The position numbers and the translations under genes are program-made. Below the pieces are notes generated by a model that was given only the letters and a program-made list of their open reading frames with translations, made no database searches and had not been told where the DNA came from. From Henriciella algicola (GTDB lineage: Bacteria > Pseudomonadota > Alphaproteobacteria > Caulobacterales > Hyphomonadaceae), in contig NZ_QWGA01000006.1 in assembly GCF_003576245.1 (NCBI RefSeq), forward strand, positions 62,001-126,000: a stretch of 64,000 nucleotides of DNA, written 5' to 3'. Shown here piece by piece: positions 8,535 to 16,090 of the stretch (the first letter of the stretch is position 1; each line of letters begins with the position of its first letter).

Positions 8535-9818
8535 ATGGATACCGCAACAATCGGCACAATGGGCGTTCGCGATGAGCTGAATGACCTGCGCATGTCGGAA
8601 AAGACCGTGCCGCTTTACGAGCACGTGAAGCGCTTCATCAAGGAAGAAGTCGACCCGATGAGCGTCGAGTTCCACAAGCTTGGCGAAGGCCGCGCAGAGC
8701 GCTTTTCCTACGCGCCGGGCCAGCTGGAACTGCTCGACGCCGTCAAGCAGAAAGCCAAGGACCAGGGTCTCTGGAACTTCTTCCTGCCAGACGCCGAAAC
8801 CGGCGAAGGCCTGCCAAACCTCGACTATGCGTATATCGCTGCCGAGCTTGGCAAGAACTCGCTCGCGTCCGAGTGCATGAACTGCGCTGCGCCTGACACG
8901 GGCAATATGGAAGTGCTGGAGCGCGTCGGCACCAAGGCACAGAAAGACAAGTGGCTGAAGCCACTGCTCGAGGGCGAAATCCGCTCCTGCTTCGCGATGA
9001 CCGAGCCGCACACCGCCTGTTCTGACGCGCGCAATGTTCGCACGCAGGCTATCCTGAAAGACGGCAACTGGGTCATCAATGGCGAGAAGTACTACGCCTC
9101 CGGTGCTGGCGACCCACGCTGCAAGATCATGATCGTCATGGTCCAGACCGACCCTGACGCGCAAAGCCACCAGCAGCAGTCGCAGATCCTCGTGCCTATG
9201 GACACGCCAGGCGTCGAGGTTCTCGGCCCGATGCACGTCTTCGGCGAAGACGACGCGCCACACGGCCACATGCACATCCGCTTCACGGACGTGACCGTGC
9301 CGGAAGAGAACATCCTGCTGGGCGTTGGCCGCGGGTTCGAGATTTCTCAGCTGCGCCTCGGCCCTGGCCGCATCCACCACTGCATGCGCTCCATCGGCGC
9401 CGCAGAGAAGGCCCTCGACCTGATGCTCGAGCGCGGCATGAGCCGTGACGCCTTCGGCCAGCCGCTCATCAAGCTCGGCGGCAACCAGGAGAAAGTCTCC
9501 CGCGCGCGCATCGAGATTGAAGCCTGCCGCCTTATGGTGCTGAAAGCTGCGAAGGCGATGGACGTCCTCGGCAACAAGGAAGCCCGCGTCTGGATTTCCA
9601 TGGTGAAAGCGATGGTGCCGGAAAAGGTCTGCAAGATCATCGACGACGCGATCCAGATGCACGGCGCAACCGGCGTCTCCCAGTGGACCCCGCTCGCCCG
9701 CATGTACACCAGCCAGCGCACGCTGCGCCTCGCTGACGGTCCGGACGAAGTGCACCACATGGTCGTCGGCCGCAACGAGATCGGCCGCATGGGCATGAAA
9801 GGCATGACCAAGAAGTAG
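8535..9818 (+). CDS. Acyl-CoA dehydrogenase (ACAD10/11-like)
   Basis: This 427-residue FAD-dependent dehydrogenase spans the usual three domains: an N-terminal helical domain (LWNFFLPD, LAAELG-like YIAAELGKNSLA), a middle beta domain with CFAMTEPH.ACSDARN and the GEKYYASGAGD segment, and a C-terminal helical domain (GPGRIHHCMRSIG.AEKALD, IQMHGATGVSQWTPLA, ADGPDEVHH). The length and GPGRIHHC motif resemble ACAD10/11-type enzymes. They oxidise acyl-CoA to enoyl-CoA and pass electrons to ETF. Chain specificity cannot be told. The ATG at 8535 follows GGGAGGATCAGGAA. A rho-independent terminator follows, so the gene is probably monocistronic. Confidence 0.9.
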   Translation: MDTATIGTMGVRDELNDLRMSEKTVPLYEHVKRFIKEEVDPMSVEFHKLGEGRAERFSYAPGQLELLDAVKQKAKDQGLWNFFLPDAETGEGLPNLDYAYIAAELGKNSLASECMNCAAPDTGNMEVLERVGTKAQKDKWLKPLLEGEIRSCFAMTEPHTACSDARNVRTQAILKDGNWVINGEKYYASGAGDPRCKIMIVMVQTDPDAQSHQQQSQILVPMDTPGVEVLGPMHVFGEDDAPHGHMHIRFTDVTVPEENILLGVGRGFEISQLRLGPGRIHHCMRSIGAAEKALDLMLERGMSRDAFGQPLIKLGGNQEKVSRARIEIEACRLMVLKAAKAMDVLGNKEARVWISMVKAMVPEKVCKIIDDAIQMHGATGVSQWTPLARMYTSQRTLRLADGPDEVHHMVVGRNEIGRMGMKGMTKK

Positions 9819-9842
9819 GTCTAGTCCTTAGCCAGATATGAG

Positions 9843-9872
9843 AAAGCCGGCCTTTCGGGGCCGGCTTTTTTA
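9843..9872 (+). terminator. Rho-independent terminator after acyl-CoA dehydrogenase gene
   Basis: A 10-bp perfect stem, AAAGCCGGCC / GGCCGGCTTT, closes a six-base loop and is followed by a T-run. It lies 25 bp after the stop codon. Confidence 0.9.
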
Positions 9873-9901
9873 TTCGCTACGAAGAACCGCTTTGGCTGCG
9901 T

Positions 9902-10120
9902 TTACAGTTCGAAGTCTATGGGACCGCCGCGTCGTGTCAGATACCAGATATATGGGAAAGCAATCACTGCGGCGCCCAACGGAATGAGCAGGAGAATGCC
10001 TAGGTCCTCAAGAAGCATTCGCCAGTTCAGCGCGATAAAGAGACCGACGAAGGGCAAAAGTAGTAGGTTCCAGATCACGACGAATTTGCGCGCCGTCGTG
10101 TAATTCTCAAACCAGCTCAC
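9902..10120 (-). CDS. Small two-helix membrane protein coupled to argD, unknown function
   Basis: This protein of about 72 residues was not recognised. It has two hydrophobic helices (KFVVIWNLLLLPFVGLFIAL and LGILLLIPLGAAVIAFPYIWYL) and ends in RRGGPIDFEL. The start is probably GTG at 10118-10120, which forms a GTGA overlap with the argD stop (10117-10119) just after a GGAGATGGAGG sequence inside the end of argD. Another in-frame GTG lies 15 bp upstream. The overlap suggests translational coupling to argD. Confidence 0.55.
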   Translation of the reverse strand: MSWFENYTTARKFVVIWNLLLLPFVGLFIALNWRMLLEDLGILLLIPLGAAVIAFPYIWYLTRRGGPIDFEL

Positions 10121-11307
10121 CCCTCCATCTCCCACTCGCTCAGCGCCTCATCCATTACGGACACGGCCTTGCGGACGTCGCCGTCTTCGATGATGAGCGG
10201 CGGCGCGAGGCGGAGGACATTGTTGCCGGCGACGCCGACAAGAAGGCCTTTTTCGCGGCAGGCATTCTGGACAGGCTTTGGCGCTGATTTCAGCTTGAGG
10301 CCGGTGAGGAGGCCTTTGCCCGTGACGCCTTCGACCTTGTCTGGATGGCTGTCTGCCAGCGATTTGAGGCCCTGGCTGACCGTGCCGGAGACGCGGCGCA
10401 CTTCAGCAAGGAAAGCCTCATCAGAGATGATGTCCCAGACGGCATTGCCGACGGCCATGGCGAGCGGGTTGCCGCCATAGGTCGAGCCGTGGGAGCCGGG
10501 TTGCATGGGCAGACCGACTTCTTCGGTCATCAGGCAGGCTCCGAACGGGAAGCCGCCGCCGACGCCCTTGGCGACACACATGATGTCCGGCTGGGCGTTC
10601 TCGGCCCACTCGTGGGCGAAGAGCTTGCCCGTCCGGCCCATGCCGCACTGGACTTCGTCATAGATGAGCAGCGTGCCGGTCTCATCGCACAGCTTGCGCA
10701 AACCTGTCAGGCATTCCTCGGGCATGGCGCGCACACCGCCCTCGCCCTGCACAGGCTCTACGAATACAGCGCAGGTCTTGTCGGTCACCGCTTCCTTGAG
10801 GGCGTCGTGGTCGCCCCATTCCAGCTGGCGGAAGCCTTCAATGGCCGGGCCGAAGCCTTCGAGGTATTTCGGATTGCCGCCGGCATTGATCGCGCCGAGC
10901 GAGCGGCCGTGGAAGGCGCCGGTGAAGGTCACGAATTCGATGCGGTCATCATTGCCCTTGGACCAGTGATACTTGCGGGCCGCTTTCAGCGCGCACTCCA
11001 CCGCTTCGGTGCCGGAATTGGTGAAGAAGACGCGGTCGGCAAAGGTGCGTGCGCACATCTTGTCGGCAAGCTCCTCGCCTGCGCGCACGCGGAACATGTT
11101 GGAGAGGTGCCAGAGATTGGCGGCCTGGTCCTGCAGGACCTCGACCAGCTTGGGGTGCGAGTGGCCAAGTGAGCTCACCGCGATGCCAGCGACGAAATCA
11201 AGATACTTGTCGCCGTCCTCAGTGATGAGGTTCACCCCCTCACCTCGCACGAACACCTCCGATGGCGGGGCGTAGACGGGCATGATGTGGGCGCGAGGAT
11301 CTGACAT
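10117..11307 (-). CDS. argD: Acetylornithine aminotransferase
   Basis: This 396-residue class-III PLP aminotransferase converts N-acetylglutamate semialdehyde to N-acetylornithine in arginine synthesis, and may also serve lysine synthesis. Diagnostic segments are YLDFVAGIAV..LGH.HP near the start, FFTNSGTEAVECALK.ARK, the TFTGAFHGRS loop, IYDEVQCGMGRTG, and the Schiff-base lysine in AKGVGGGFP. The C-terminal part carries GKGLLTGL and VLRLAPPL. The frame extends upstream, but the ATG at 11305-11307 (MSDPRAHIMPVYAPP) fits the family; an AGGAG lies slightly far from it. No other arg genes are nearby. Confidence 0.9.
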   Translation of the reverse strand: MSDPRAHIMPVYAPPSEVFVRGEGVNLITEDGDKYLDFVAGIAVSSLGHSHPKLVEVLQDQAANLWHLSNMFRVRAGEELADKMCARTFADRVFFTNSGTEAVECALKAARKYHWSKGNDDRIEFVTFTGAFHGRSLGAINAGGNPKYLEGFGPAIEGFRQLEWGDHDALKEAVTDKTCAVFVEPVQGEGGVRAMPEECLTGLRKLCDETGTLLIYDEVQCGMGRTGKLFAHEWAENAQPDIMCVAKGVGGGFPFGACLMTEEVGLPMQPGSHGSTYGGNPLAMAVGNAVWDIISDEAFLAEVRRVSGTVSQGLKSLADSHPDKVEGVTGKGLLTGLKLKSAPKPVQNACREKGLLVGVAGNNVLRLAPPLIIEDGDVRKAVSVMDEALSEWEMEG

Positions 11308-11556
11308 GTCTCTTTGTGCTCCTGGGGCGTTTGGGATTGAATTTCGCCTTCGATGGCTGGGGCTGATTCCAAAGTCAACACATGGGCCTTTGCAGCCGCA
11401 AAGGCGAGCAGGAAGTTGGCATCGGCCAAATCGTTTCATTTGCAACTTTGCATGCAAGCCATGCCGCATGCCCTGTGGTCAAAACAGGATCAGGCCATTA
11501 AGTGCGCCGCTTCCGCTCTCCGAATGGGCTGGATTACGAATATTTCATAATGTTTT
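11308..11556. other. Gene-free stretch upstream of argD
   Basis: No convincing coding region was found. It contains a 10-bp palindrome TTGCATGCAA (11448-11457) next to a second TTGCAA copy, which could be an operator for argD. The argD promoter presumably lies here on the minus strand, but no clear -35/-10 pair was identified. Confidence 0.35.
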
Positions 11557-11594
11557 TCGATAATCGCTTGACGTTTATCGATAAGGCATATATT
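11557..11594 (+). promoter_or_regulatory. Promoter with repeated TCGATAA elements, driving a probable small RNA
   Basis: TTGACG (11568-11573) is followed after 15 bp by TATATT (11589-11594); TATTGA gives a 17-bp spacer instead. A perfect palindrome TTATCGATAA (11575-11584) sits in the spacer. TCGATAA occurs twice as a direct repeat (11557-11563 and 11578-11584), 21 bp apart, two helical turns, with the first copy upstream of the -35. This looks like a repressor-controlled promoter. Confidence 0.5.
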
Positions 11595-11599
11595 GAAAA

Positions 11600-11716
11600 A
11601 CAATAATAACAAACCCGGCTGGTAGCAAACCCTGACGCCCTGACCCTGAGCCGCCAGCCGGGCCCTTCAAAAATCGGAAGTGACTTACCAAGGCCCCACC
11701 GGGGCCTTTTTCTTTT
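11600..11716 (+). ncRNA. Probable trans-acting small RNA with triple CCCUGA loop
   Basis: From an expected start near 11600, about 115 nt lead to a strong terminator. The first half folds as a hairpin with a 9-bp perfect stem, CCCGGCTGG (11614-11622) with CCAGCCGGG (11654-11662). Its 31-nt loop holds CCCTGA three times (11630-11635, 11638-11643, 11644-11649). A short single-stranded A/T-rich stretch precedes the terminator. No open reading frame with a ribosome-binding site fits the interval. Loops with repeated C-rich motifs are common in alphaproteobacterial sRNAs that pair with ribosome-binding sites. The RNA assignment is inference from promoter, fold and terminator. No known RNA family was recognised. 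Confidence 0.5.
11690..11716 (+). terminator. Rho-independent terminator of the probable small RNA
   Basis: The 8-bp perfect stem AAGGCCCC / GGGGCCTT encloses a three-base loop and is followed by TTTCTTTT on the plus strand only. The minus strand shows no T-run, so it acts on plus-strand transcription. Confidence 0.85.
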
Positions 11717-12123
11717 CAGGGTTCGCCTGAAACATTTTCGAAACCTCCCCTCACGCCCTGTTGCCGAACCTCGTCGCGCATTGATTCAGGCATAGCGAAG
11801 GTCCACGAGGTCGTGAAATCAGGATCCGTTACGATCTTTCCGCTATCCTGCAGGTGATAATCACCGGCAACCGCGCGCCGATAATTGCTCAGCGGGAATG
11901 GCGGAAGAACGAACTCACCTGATCCATCTGCCTTGCGCAGGATAACGCCTTCGGTGGGCGATACGCGACTGACCCGACCATGGACCTGAAATTGCTCGGA
12001 CGCTTCACCAGCCGACTCTTCAAACGATATCCCGGCGATGACCAGCTTGCCGTTCAAGTCATCCAAATTCCGGGGATGTCTGAAGATGCGGGCTGTCAGC
12101 CAGCTTCTTAGATATCTGAGCAT
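11716..12123 (-). CDS. Hypothetical protein, unknown function
   Basis: This 135-residue protein was not recognised. It begins with a basic amphipathic stretch (MLRYLRSWLTARIFRHPRN) and continues as a probable soluble beta-rich domain (VIAGISFEES, FQVHGRVSRVSPTEGVILR, GEFVLPPFPLSNYRRA). No signal peptide or membrane helix is clear. It ends immediately beside the convergent small-RNA terminator and lies downstream of the his operon terminator, so it is transcribed separately. Confidence 0.5.
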   Translation of the reverse strand: MLRYLRSWLTARIFRHPRNLDDLNGKLVIAGISFEESAGEASEQFQVHGRVSRVSPTEGVILRKADGSGEFVLPPFPLSNYRRAVAGDYHLQDSGKIVTDPDFTTSWTFAMPESMRDEVRQQGVRGGFENVSGEP

Positions 12124-12199
12124 GCGCCACCCCTAGTCTCCTGCGAACGCCTCAGTCGACACGTGCGGCAAAGCTGCGACCAATTTCCAGCTGGGCATA

Positions 12200-12227
12200 A
12201 AAAAAGGCGCGGCTTGTGGCCGCGCCC
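12200..12227 (-). terminator. Terminator of the hisS-hisZ-hisG operon
   Basis: On the minus strand a GGCGCGGC / GCCGCGCC stem is followed by a run of seven T (the A-run at 12199-12205 of the plus strand). It lies ~70 bp beyond the hisG stop. Confidence 0.85.
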
Positions 12228-12295
12228 GTAAAAAGTATTGCAGCGTTTCCTCCCAGAAACTTGCCTCATCTGAATGCTAATTTTCTGTCACAGAG

Positions 12296-13240
12296 TCAAG
12301 CACGTGTCGAAAATTGGGCAATGAATGCCTCATAGGAGGGCGTCGCCTGGGAAAAAATGAAGTCCGACTTGAGGATCGAGACAGAATTAACGCCGGATTC
12401 AGTGAGTTTCCGGGCATTTTCCACCGCTTTCCCGGATGGGCTGAGGAAGGAATTGGCCGAGACCTCTGTCAGGCCAAGCTCGGCGCGCAGTGATTCTTCG
12501 ACCTTTCCGCCCACGACGAGCAGGCTGGTCGCGTCTGCCGATTCGACCGCTTCGATCGAGGCGAGCAGTTTCTGAAGAACGTCTTTCGCCCCGCCAGACC
12601 AGTCTGCGCGAAGCGAACCAGCGAGGGCGGCGCGGCTTTTCAGGATCACGCCGTCATCGAGAACCTTGAGGCTGTTGGCCCGCAGGGTCGTGCCGGTCGA
12701 CGTTATGTCGACGATGACTTCAGCCTGACCGGAGGCCGGGGCGGCCTCTGTCGCGCCCGCGCTTTCAACAAGGCGATACTCACCCACTGACTTTTCAGAG
12801 AAGTAGTTTCGCGTGAGGCGAAGATACTTTGTGGCGACCTTCATGCGGCGGCCATGACGCTGTCGGAAACGGGCGCCAGCGGCCTCGAGGTCGGCCATCG
12901 TGTTTACATCGAGCCAGGCCGAAGGCACGGCAACGACCACATCGGCCCCGCCAAATTCCAGCCGCTTGATGACCGATGCATCGCGGGCAAGGTCAGCCGA
13001 GAGGTCATTGAGCAGGTCCTCACCGGTCACACCGATATGGAACGAGCCATCGATGAGGCCCTGCGCAATTTCACGCGCAGAGAGGAGCAGCACGTCGGCC
13101 TTGGGCAGGCCTTTCAGCTCTGCGGTGTAGCCACGGTCACCGCCGGACTGGCGCAGTTTGAAGCCAGCGCGAGCAAGCCAGTTTTCTGCGTTGTCCTTGA
13201 GGCGCCCCTTGGACGGGATAGCGAGTTTGAGCCGGGTCAT
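12296..13240 (-). CDS. hisG: ATP phosphoribosyltransferase catalytic subunit
   Basis: This 314-residue enzyme catalyses the first committed step of histidine synthesis: ATP + PRPP to phosphoribosyl-ATP. It shows LAIPSKGRL at the N-terminus, the IGVTGEDLL region, VATKYLRLTRNYF, and the PRPP-binding loop VDITSTGTTLRANSLKVLDDG. It is longer than the ~210-residue short form that needs HisZ, although hisZ is directly upstream. The extra C-terminal segment (residues ~215-314) does not obviously match the ACT-like domain of long HisG. Its start overlaps the hisZ stop by four bases (ATGA). Confidence 0.92.
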   Translation of the reverse strand: MTRLKLAIPSKGRLKDNAENWLARAGFKLRQSGGDRGYTAELKGLPKADVLLLSAREIAQGLIDGSFHIGVTGEDLLNDLSADLARDASVIKRLEFGGADVVVAVPSAWLDVNTMADLEAAGARFRQRHGRRMKVATKYLRLTRNYFSEKSVGEYRLVESAGATEAAPASGQAEVIVDITSTGTTLRANSLKVLDDGVILKSRAALAGSLRADWSGGAKDVLQKLLASIEAVESADATSLLVVGGKVEESLRAELGLTEVSANSFLSPSGKAVENARKLTESGVNSVSILKSDFIFSQATPSYEAFIAQFSTRA

Positions 13241-14337
13241 GCAGTGGCTCCTTTTGTCAGACGATCAGGGCGGACGACACCGCCAATGCCGGTCGCTTCG
13301 ACCTTCCCGCCTGAGAGGCGTGCCAGCAGCGTGTCATAGCGCCCCCCTGCCCCGAATGGGCGGCGGCCATCGGCTTGCCCCGGATGAAACAGCTCAAACA
13401 GGAAGCCATCATAATAGTTGAAGCGGCGACCGAATGGCGTGCCGAAGCGCGCATCGGTCATGAAGTCGGGCGCAAGCGCGCTCATGCGGTCGGTCCGCGT
13501 CTGCAGCCGGTCGAGGACCGGGTCGAGGCCTTCAAGGCCTGCCTGACGGGAGATTGCGAGCAGCTTGTCTGCCGCCTGCGCAGGCGGGCAGTTCACGGCC
13601 ATGACAGCCTCAAGCGTCTGGCGCGCTGTGTCGGGCGCCGCGCCATGTTCAGCGTCTGCGGCCTGCGCCAGAAGGCCTTCGACAATCTCATCGAGGGTGC
13701 GGTGGCCCTGAGGCTGAACACCGGCAAGCGCGAAGATGTCGGCGACGATGGCTTTCGCCTCATCCGGTCGCGCGCCCTTCAGGCGGGCGGCAAGGCCGTG
13801 GACGGGCTGAGAGCCGCCGGAGTTCAAAAGCGCGGATACACCGCCTGCCTGACGGAAGGCCCGCTTCAAGGCATCTGCAAGCCCCGGCGCAAGGCCGAGC
13901 GCATCGACGAAAGCCGGGAAGACGGCGAGGTCACCCATGCGCGCTTCGCAAGCTGCGACGCCAGCGGTGCCTGCTGCTTCGCAGACGAGCGCGAAGGTTT
14001 CGGCGTCGGTTTCTGCAGTGGACGGCGCGCCATAGCGTTCGAACCCGACTTGCGTAAACTCCAGTGCATCGCCTGCGACAGCTGGCAGGCGGAAGGCCCG
14101 CGCGGCATAGCGTTTGACCGTCTCGCCCCCCACGCCCTCTTCGGCCTGCGCCAATGCGACAGGCAAGGTGAGATCGGGGCGGAGGGCACATTCCTCGCCC
14201 AGCTCATTCACGAAGACGCAGAGGCGCGCGCGAACCGCTTCGCCCGAAAGCTCCAGCGGCTGGCTGGCGGGCATCACGATTGGCGGATCGACAATGTCGC
14301 CGCCAAGGCGGGAGAAGATGTCAGCTGGCGTACTCAT
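13237..14337 (-). CDS. hisZ: ATP phosphoribosyltransferase regulatory subunit
   Basis: This 366-residue protein is a class-II aminoacyl-tRNA-synthetase-like paralogue that allosterically controls HisG. It keeps the fold signatures (LRPDLTLPVA, the GR.FNYYDGF..ELF segment, GAGGRYDTLL) but has no tRNA-binding domain. It lies between hisS and hisG with 4-bp ATGA overlaps on both sides, so the three genes are translationally coupled. Together they link tRNA charging and the first biosynthetic step in one transcript behind a His-codon leader. Confidence 0.9.
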   Translation of the reverse strand: MSTPADIFSRLGGDIVDPPIVMPASQPLELSGEAVRARLCVFVNELGEECALRPDLTLPVALAQAEEGVGGETVKRYAARAFRLPAVAGDALEFTQVGFERYGAPSTAETDAETFALVCEAAGTAGVAACEARMGDLAVFPAFVDALGLAPGLADALKRAFRQAGGVSALLNSGGSQPVHGLAARLKGARPDEAKAIVADIFALAGVQPQGHRTLDEIVEGLLAQAADAEHGAAPDTARQTLEAVMAVNCPPAQAADKLLAISRQAGLEGLDPVLDRLQTRTDRMSALAPDFMTDARFGTPFGRRFNYYDGFLFELFHPGQADGRRPFGAGGRYDTLLARLSGGKVEATGIGGVVRPDRLTKGATA

Positions 14338-15824
14338 TCCGACGCCTCCACGATTTCGCGGATGCGGGCGACCATTTCGCTGCGCGGGGCTTCGAACTGG
14401 CCCGGGCGGGCTTCGCGGTATTCCTCATTGGACTTGATCGCGGCGGCCTGTTTGGCGCCCTCTTTCAGGTCCTTGATGGTGACGACGCCCTTGGCGATCT
14501 CATCCTCGCCGACCATGACCGCGACGGGCGCGCCGCGCCGGTCTGCGTATTTCATCTGAGGCCGCATGCCGGAGCTGCCCATATAGGCCTCAGCGCGGAT
14601 ACCTGCGGCGCGAAGCTCGGTCGCAAGTTTCAGCGCTTCGGTCGGATCGTCCCGGTTCATGTTGAGGATGACGACAGGGCCGTTCAGCGTCTCGATCTCA
14701 CCAGAGATGGCAAAAGCCGTCGCGAGGCGCGAGATGCCGACGGAGAAGCCCGTCGCCGGGACTTTCTCACCTGTGAAGCGGGCGACGAGGTCGTCATAGC
14801 GACCGCCGCCGCCGACAGAGCCGATGCGGACGGTGTTGCCATCCTCATCGACGGTCTCCCGCAGCAGCTCCGCCTCGAAGACGGGGCCGGTATAGTATTC
14901 AAGACCGCGCACGACGGACGGGTCGAACAGGACATCCGTATCCGGACAATTGAAGGCTTCGAGCCCGCGCGCAATTGCGGTGAGCTCGGCAAGACCTGCT
15001 TCAGCTTCTTCGCCCGTACCGACAGCGCGGCCGAGCGCTTCAAGCGTTTCGCCGCGTGTCGGGCGGCCCGCTTTTGCGAACGCCATCACGCGGTCAATCT
15101 CTGACGTGCCAAGCCCTGCGCCCTTGGTGAAGTCGCCGCTTTCGTCTTCGCGGCCCGGGCCGAGGAGGAGTTTAACGCCCTCTTCCCCAAGCCGGTCCAG
15201 CTTGTCGAGCGCGCGCAGGATTGTGAGGCGCGCTGTGTCACTATTCGCGCCGACGCCGTCGAGGACCGCATTGAGCAGGCGGCGCGTATTCACGCGGACG
15301 GCAAACTCGCCGTCGCCTGCGCCCGCCGCACGCATCGCCTCAGCCGCCATGGCGACCATTTCAGCATCCGCATGCGCGCCTGCCGCGCCAACCGTATCGG
15401 CGTCGCATTGCAGGAATTCACGGAAACGGCCGGGGCCCGGCTTTTCATTGCGCCAGACGGGCCCGGCCGCATAGCGGCGGAACGGCTTTGGCAGGGTCTG
15501 CCAGTTCTCAGCGGCAAATCGGGCAAGCGGCGCGGTCAGGTCATAGCGCAGCGAGATCCACTGCTCGTCATCATCCTGCATGGAGAAGACGCCCGCATTC
15601 GGGCGGTCATCGTCAGGCAGGAACTTGCCGAGGGCATCAGCATATTCCCACGCGCCAGTATCAAGTGCCTCGAACCCCCAGCGGCGATAGACCGACGTGA
15701 CCCGGTCAATCATCTCGGCCTGGGCATGGATCAGCGCCTCGCGGCGGTCAGGAAAACCGCGCGGCTTTCGCGCGAGGTCCTTGCCGCTTTTCGGGGCGTC
15801 GGCGTCCTGTTTCTTCTTGGCCAT
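14334..15824 (-). CDS. hisS: Histidyl-tRNA synthetase
   Basis: This 496-residue class-II synthetase charges tRNA-His. It shows motif 1 near GFEALDTGAWEYADAL, motif 2 GPVWRNEKPGPGRFREFLQCD, the His-A region VRGLEYYTGPVFE, motif 3 GFSVGISRL, and a C-terminal anticodon-binding domain (VVILNM.RD...A..LATELRAAGI). The motif 2 form (NEKPGPGRFR.F.Q.DADTVG) is the divergent alphaproteobacterial version that, from published work, accompanies loss of the G-1 identity base in tRNA-His. The ATG follows AGGACTAGCAA. It is the first structural gene of the operon, ~180 bp after the leader peptide stop. Confidence 0.94.
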   Translation of the reverse strand: MAKKKQDADAPKSGKDLARKPRGFPDRREALIHAQAEMIDRVTSVYRRWGFEALDTGAWEYADALGKFLPDDDRPNAGVFSMQDDDEQWISLRYDLTAPLARFAAENWQTLPKPFRRYAAGPVWRNEKPGPGRFREFLQCDADTVGAAGAHADAEMVAMAAEAMRAAGAGDGEFAVRVNTRRLLNAVLDGVGANSDTARLTILRALDKLDRLGEEGVKLLLGPGREDESGDFTKGAGLGTSEIDRVMAFAKAGRPTRGETLEALGRAVGTGEEAEAGLAELTAIARGLEAFNCPDTDVLFDPSVVRGLEYYTGPVFEAELLRETVDEDGNTVRIGSVGGGGRYDDLVARFTGEKVPATGFSVGISRLATAFAISGEIETLNGPVVILNMNRDDPTEALKLATELRAAGIRAEAYMGSSGMRPQMKYADRRGAPVAVMVGEDEIAKGVVTIKDLKEGAKQAAAIKSNEEYREARPGQFEAPRSEMVARIREIVEASE

Positions 15825-15968
15825 TTGCTAGTCCTGTCTGGTCGTGCGCGCTCCGCTTAGACGAAGCCGGGATAAGAGTGAAGCAGACGCGGGCAACAAG
15901 ACGCGGGACCGGAGCTATCCGTGTGCGGGCCTCTGGCGGTTCAATGTTAGAAGATGAACACTGTGAGA

Positions 15969-16006
15969 GAGGCGCAGCCGGACCGGTTCGCGCCTCATGC
16001 GGCGCG
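15969..16006 (-). promoter_or_regulatory. Candidate his attenuator: alternative hairpins after the leader peptide
   Basis: Directly after the leader stop the transcript can form CGCGCC (16001-16006) with GGCGCG (15989-15994). Alternatively it can form GAGGCGC (15990-15996) with GCGCCTC (15969-15975). The two helices share bases and exclude each other. The downstream helix is followed by a U-rich but interrupted tract (UCUCACAGUGUUCAUCUUCU), so it is not a textbook terminator. Confidence 0.5.
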
Positions 16007-16045
16007 TCACGCGTGGTGATGATGGTGATGCAGCGTCGTGTTCAT
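16007..16045 (-). CDS. hisL: his operon leader peptide with six consecutive His codons
   Basis: On the minus strand ATG at 16043-16045 opens a 12-codon frame reading M-N-T-T-L-H-H-H-H-H-H-A and a TGA stop. The six histidines are encoded by a mix of CAT and CAC, so they are not a simple DNA repeat. A run of His codons ahead of hisS-hisZ-hisG is the hallmark of ribosome-mediated attenuation, known for gamma-proteobacterial his operons. There is no clear Shine-Dalgarno. The promoter places the transcript start almost at the A of ATG, so it may be translated as a leaderless mRNA, as described for the trpL leader of Sinorhizobium. Confidence 0.75.
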   Translation of the reverse strand: MNTTLHHHHHHA

Positions 16046-16053
16046 TACCGGGC

Positions 16054-16082
16054 TGGATATGGAGCAGCCTGCGGGAAGTCAA
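16054..16082 (-). promoter_or_regulatory. Probable sigma-70-type promoter of the his operon
   Basis: On the minus strand TTGACT (16077-16082) and TATCCA (16054-16059) are separated by exactly 17 bp. Only eight bases separate the -10 from the leader ATG, so the expected start lies at or just before that ATG. The -35 begins just after the trkH stop region. Confidence 0.6.
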
Positions 16083-16090
16083 GCAGCCCG

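Noticed and set aside
8505-9758. 417-codon open frame opposite the acyl-CoA dehydrogenase gene
   Set aside because: It is composition-biased (His, Ala, Arg, Val) with no recognisable motif. The plus strand carries all acyl-CoA dehydrogenase motifs.
13375-14559. 394-codon open frame opposite hisZ and hisS
   Set aside because: It crosses the hisZ/hisS junction antisense and has no family features; it results from high GC in third positions.
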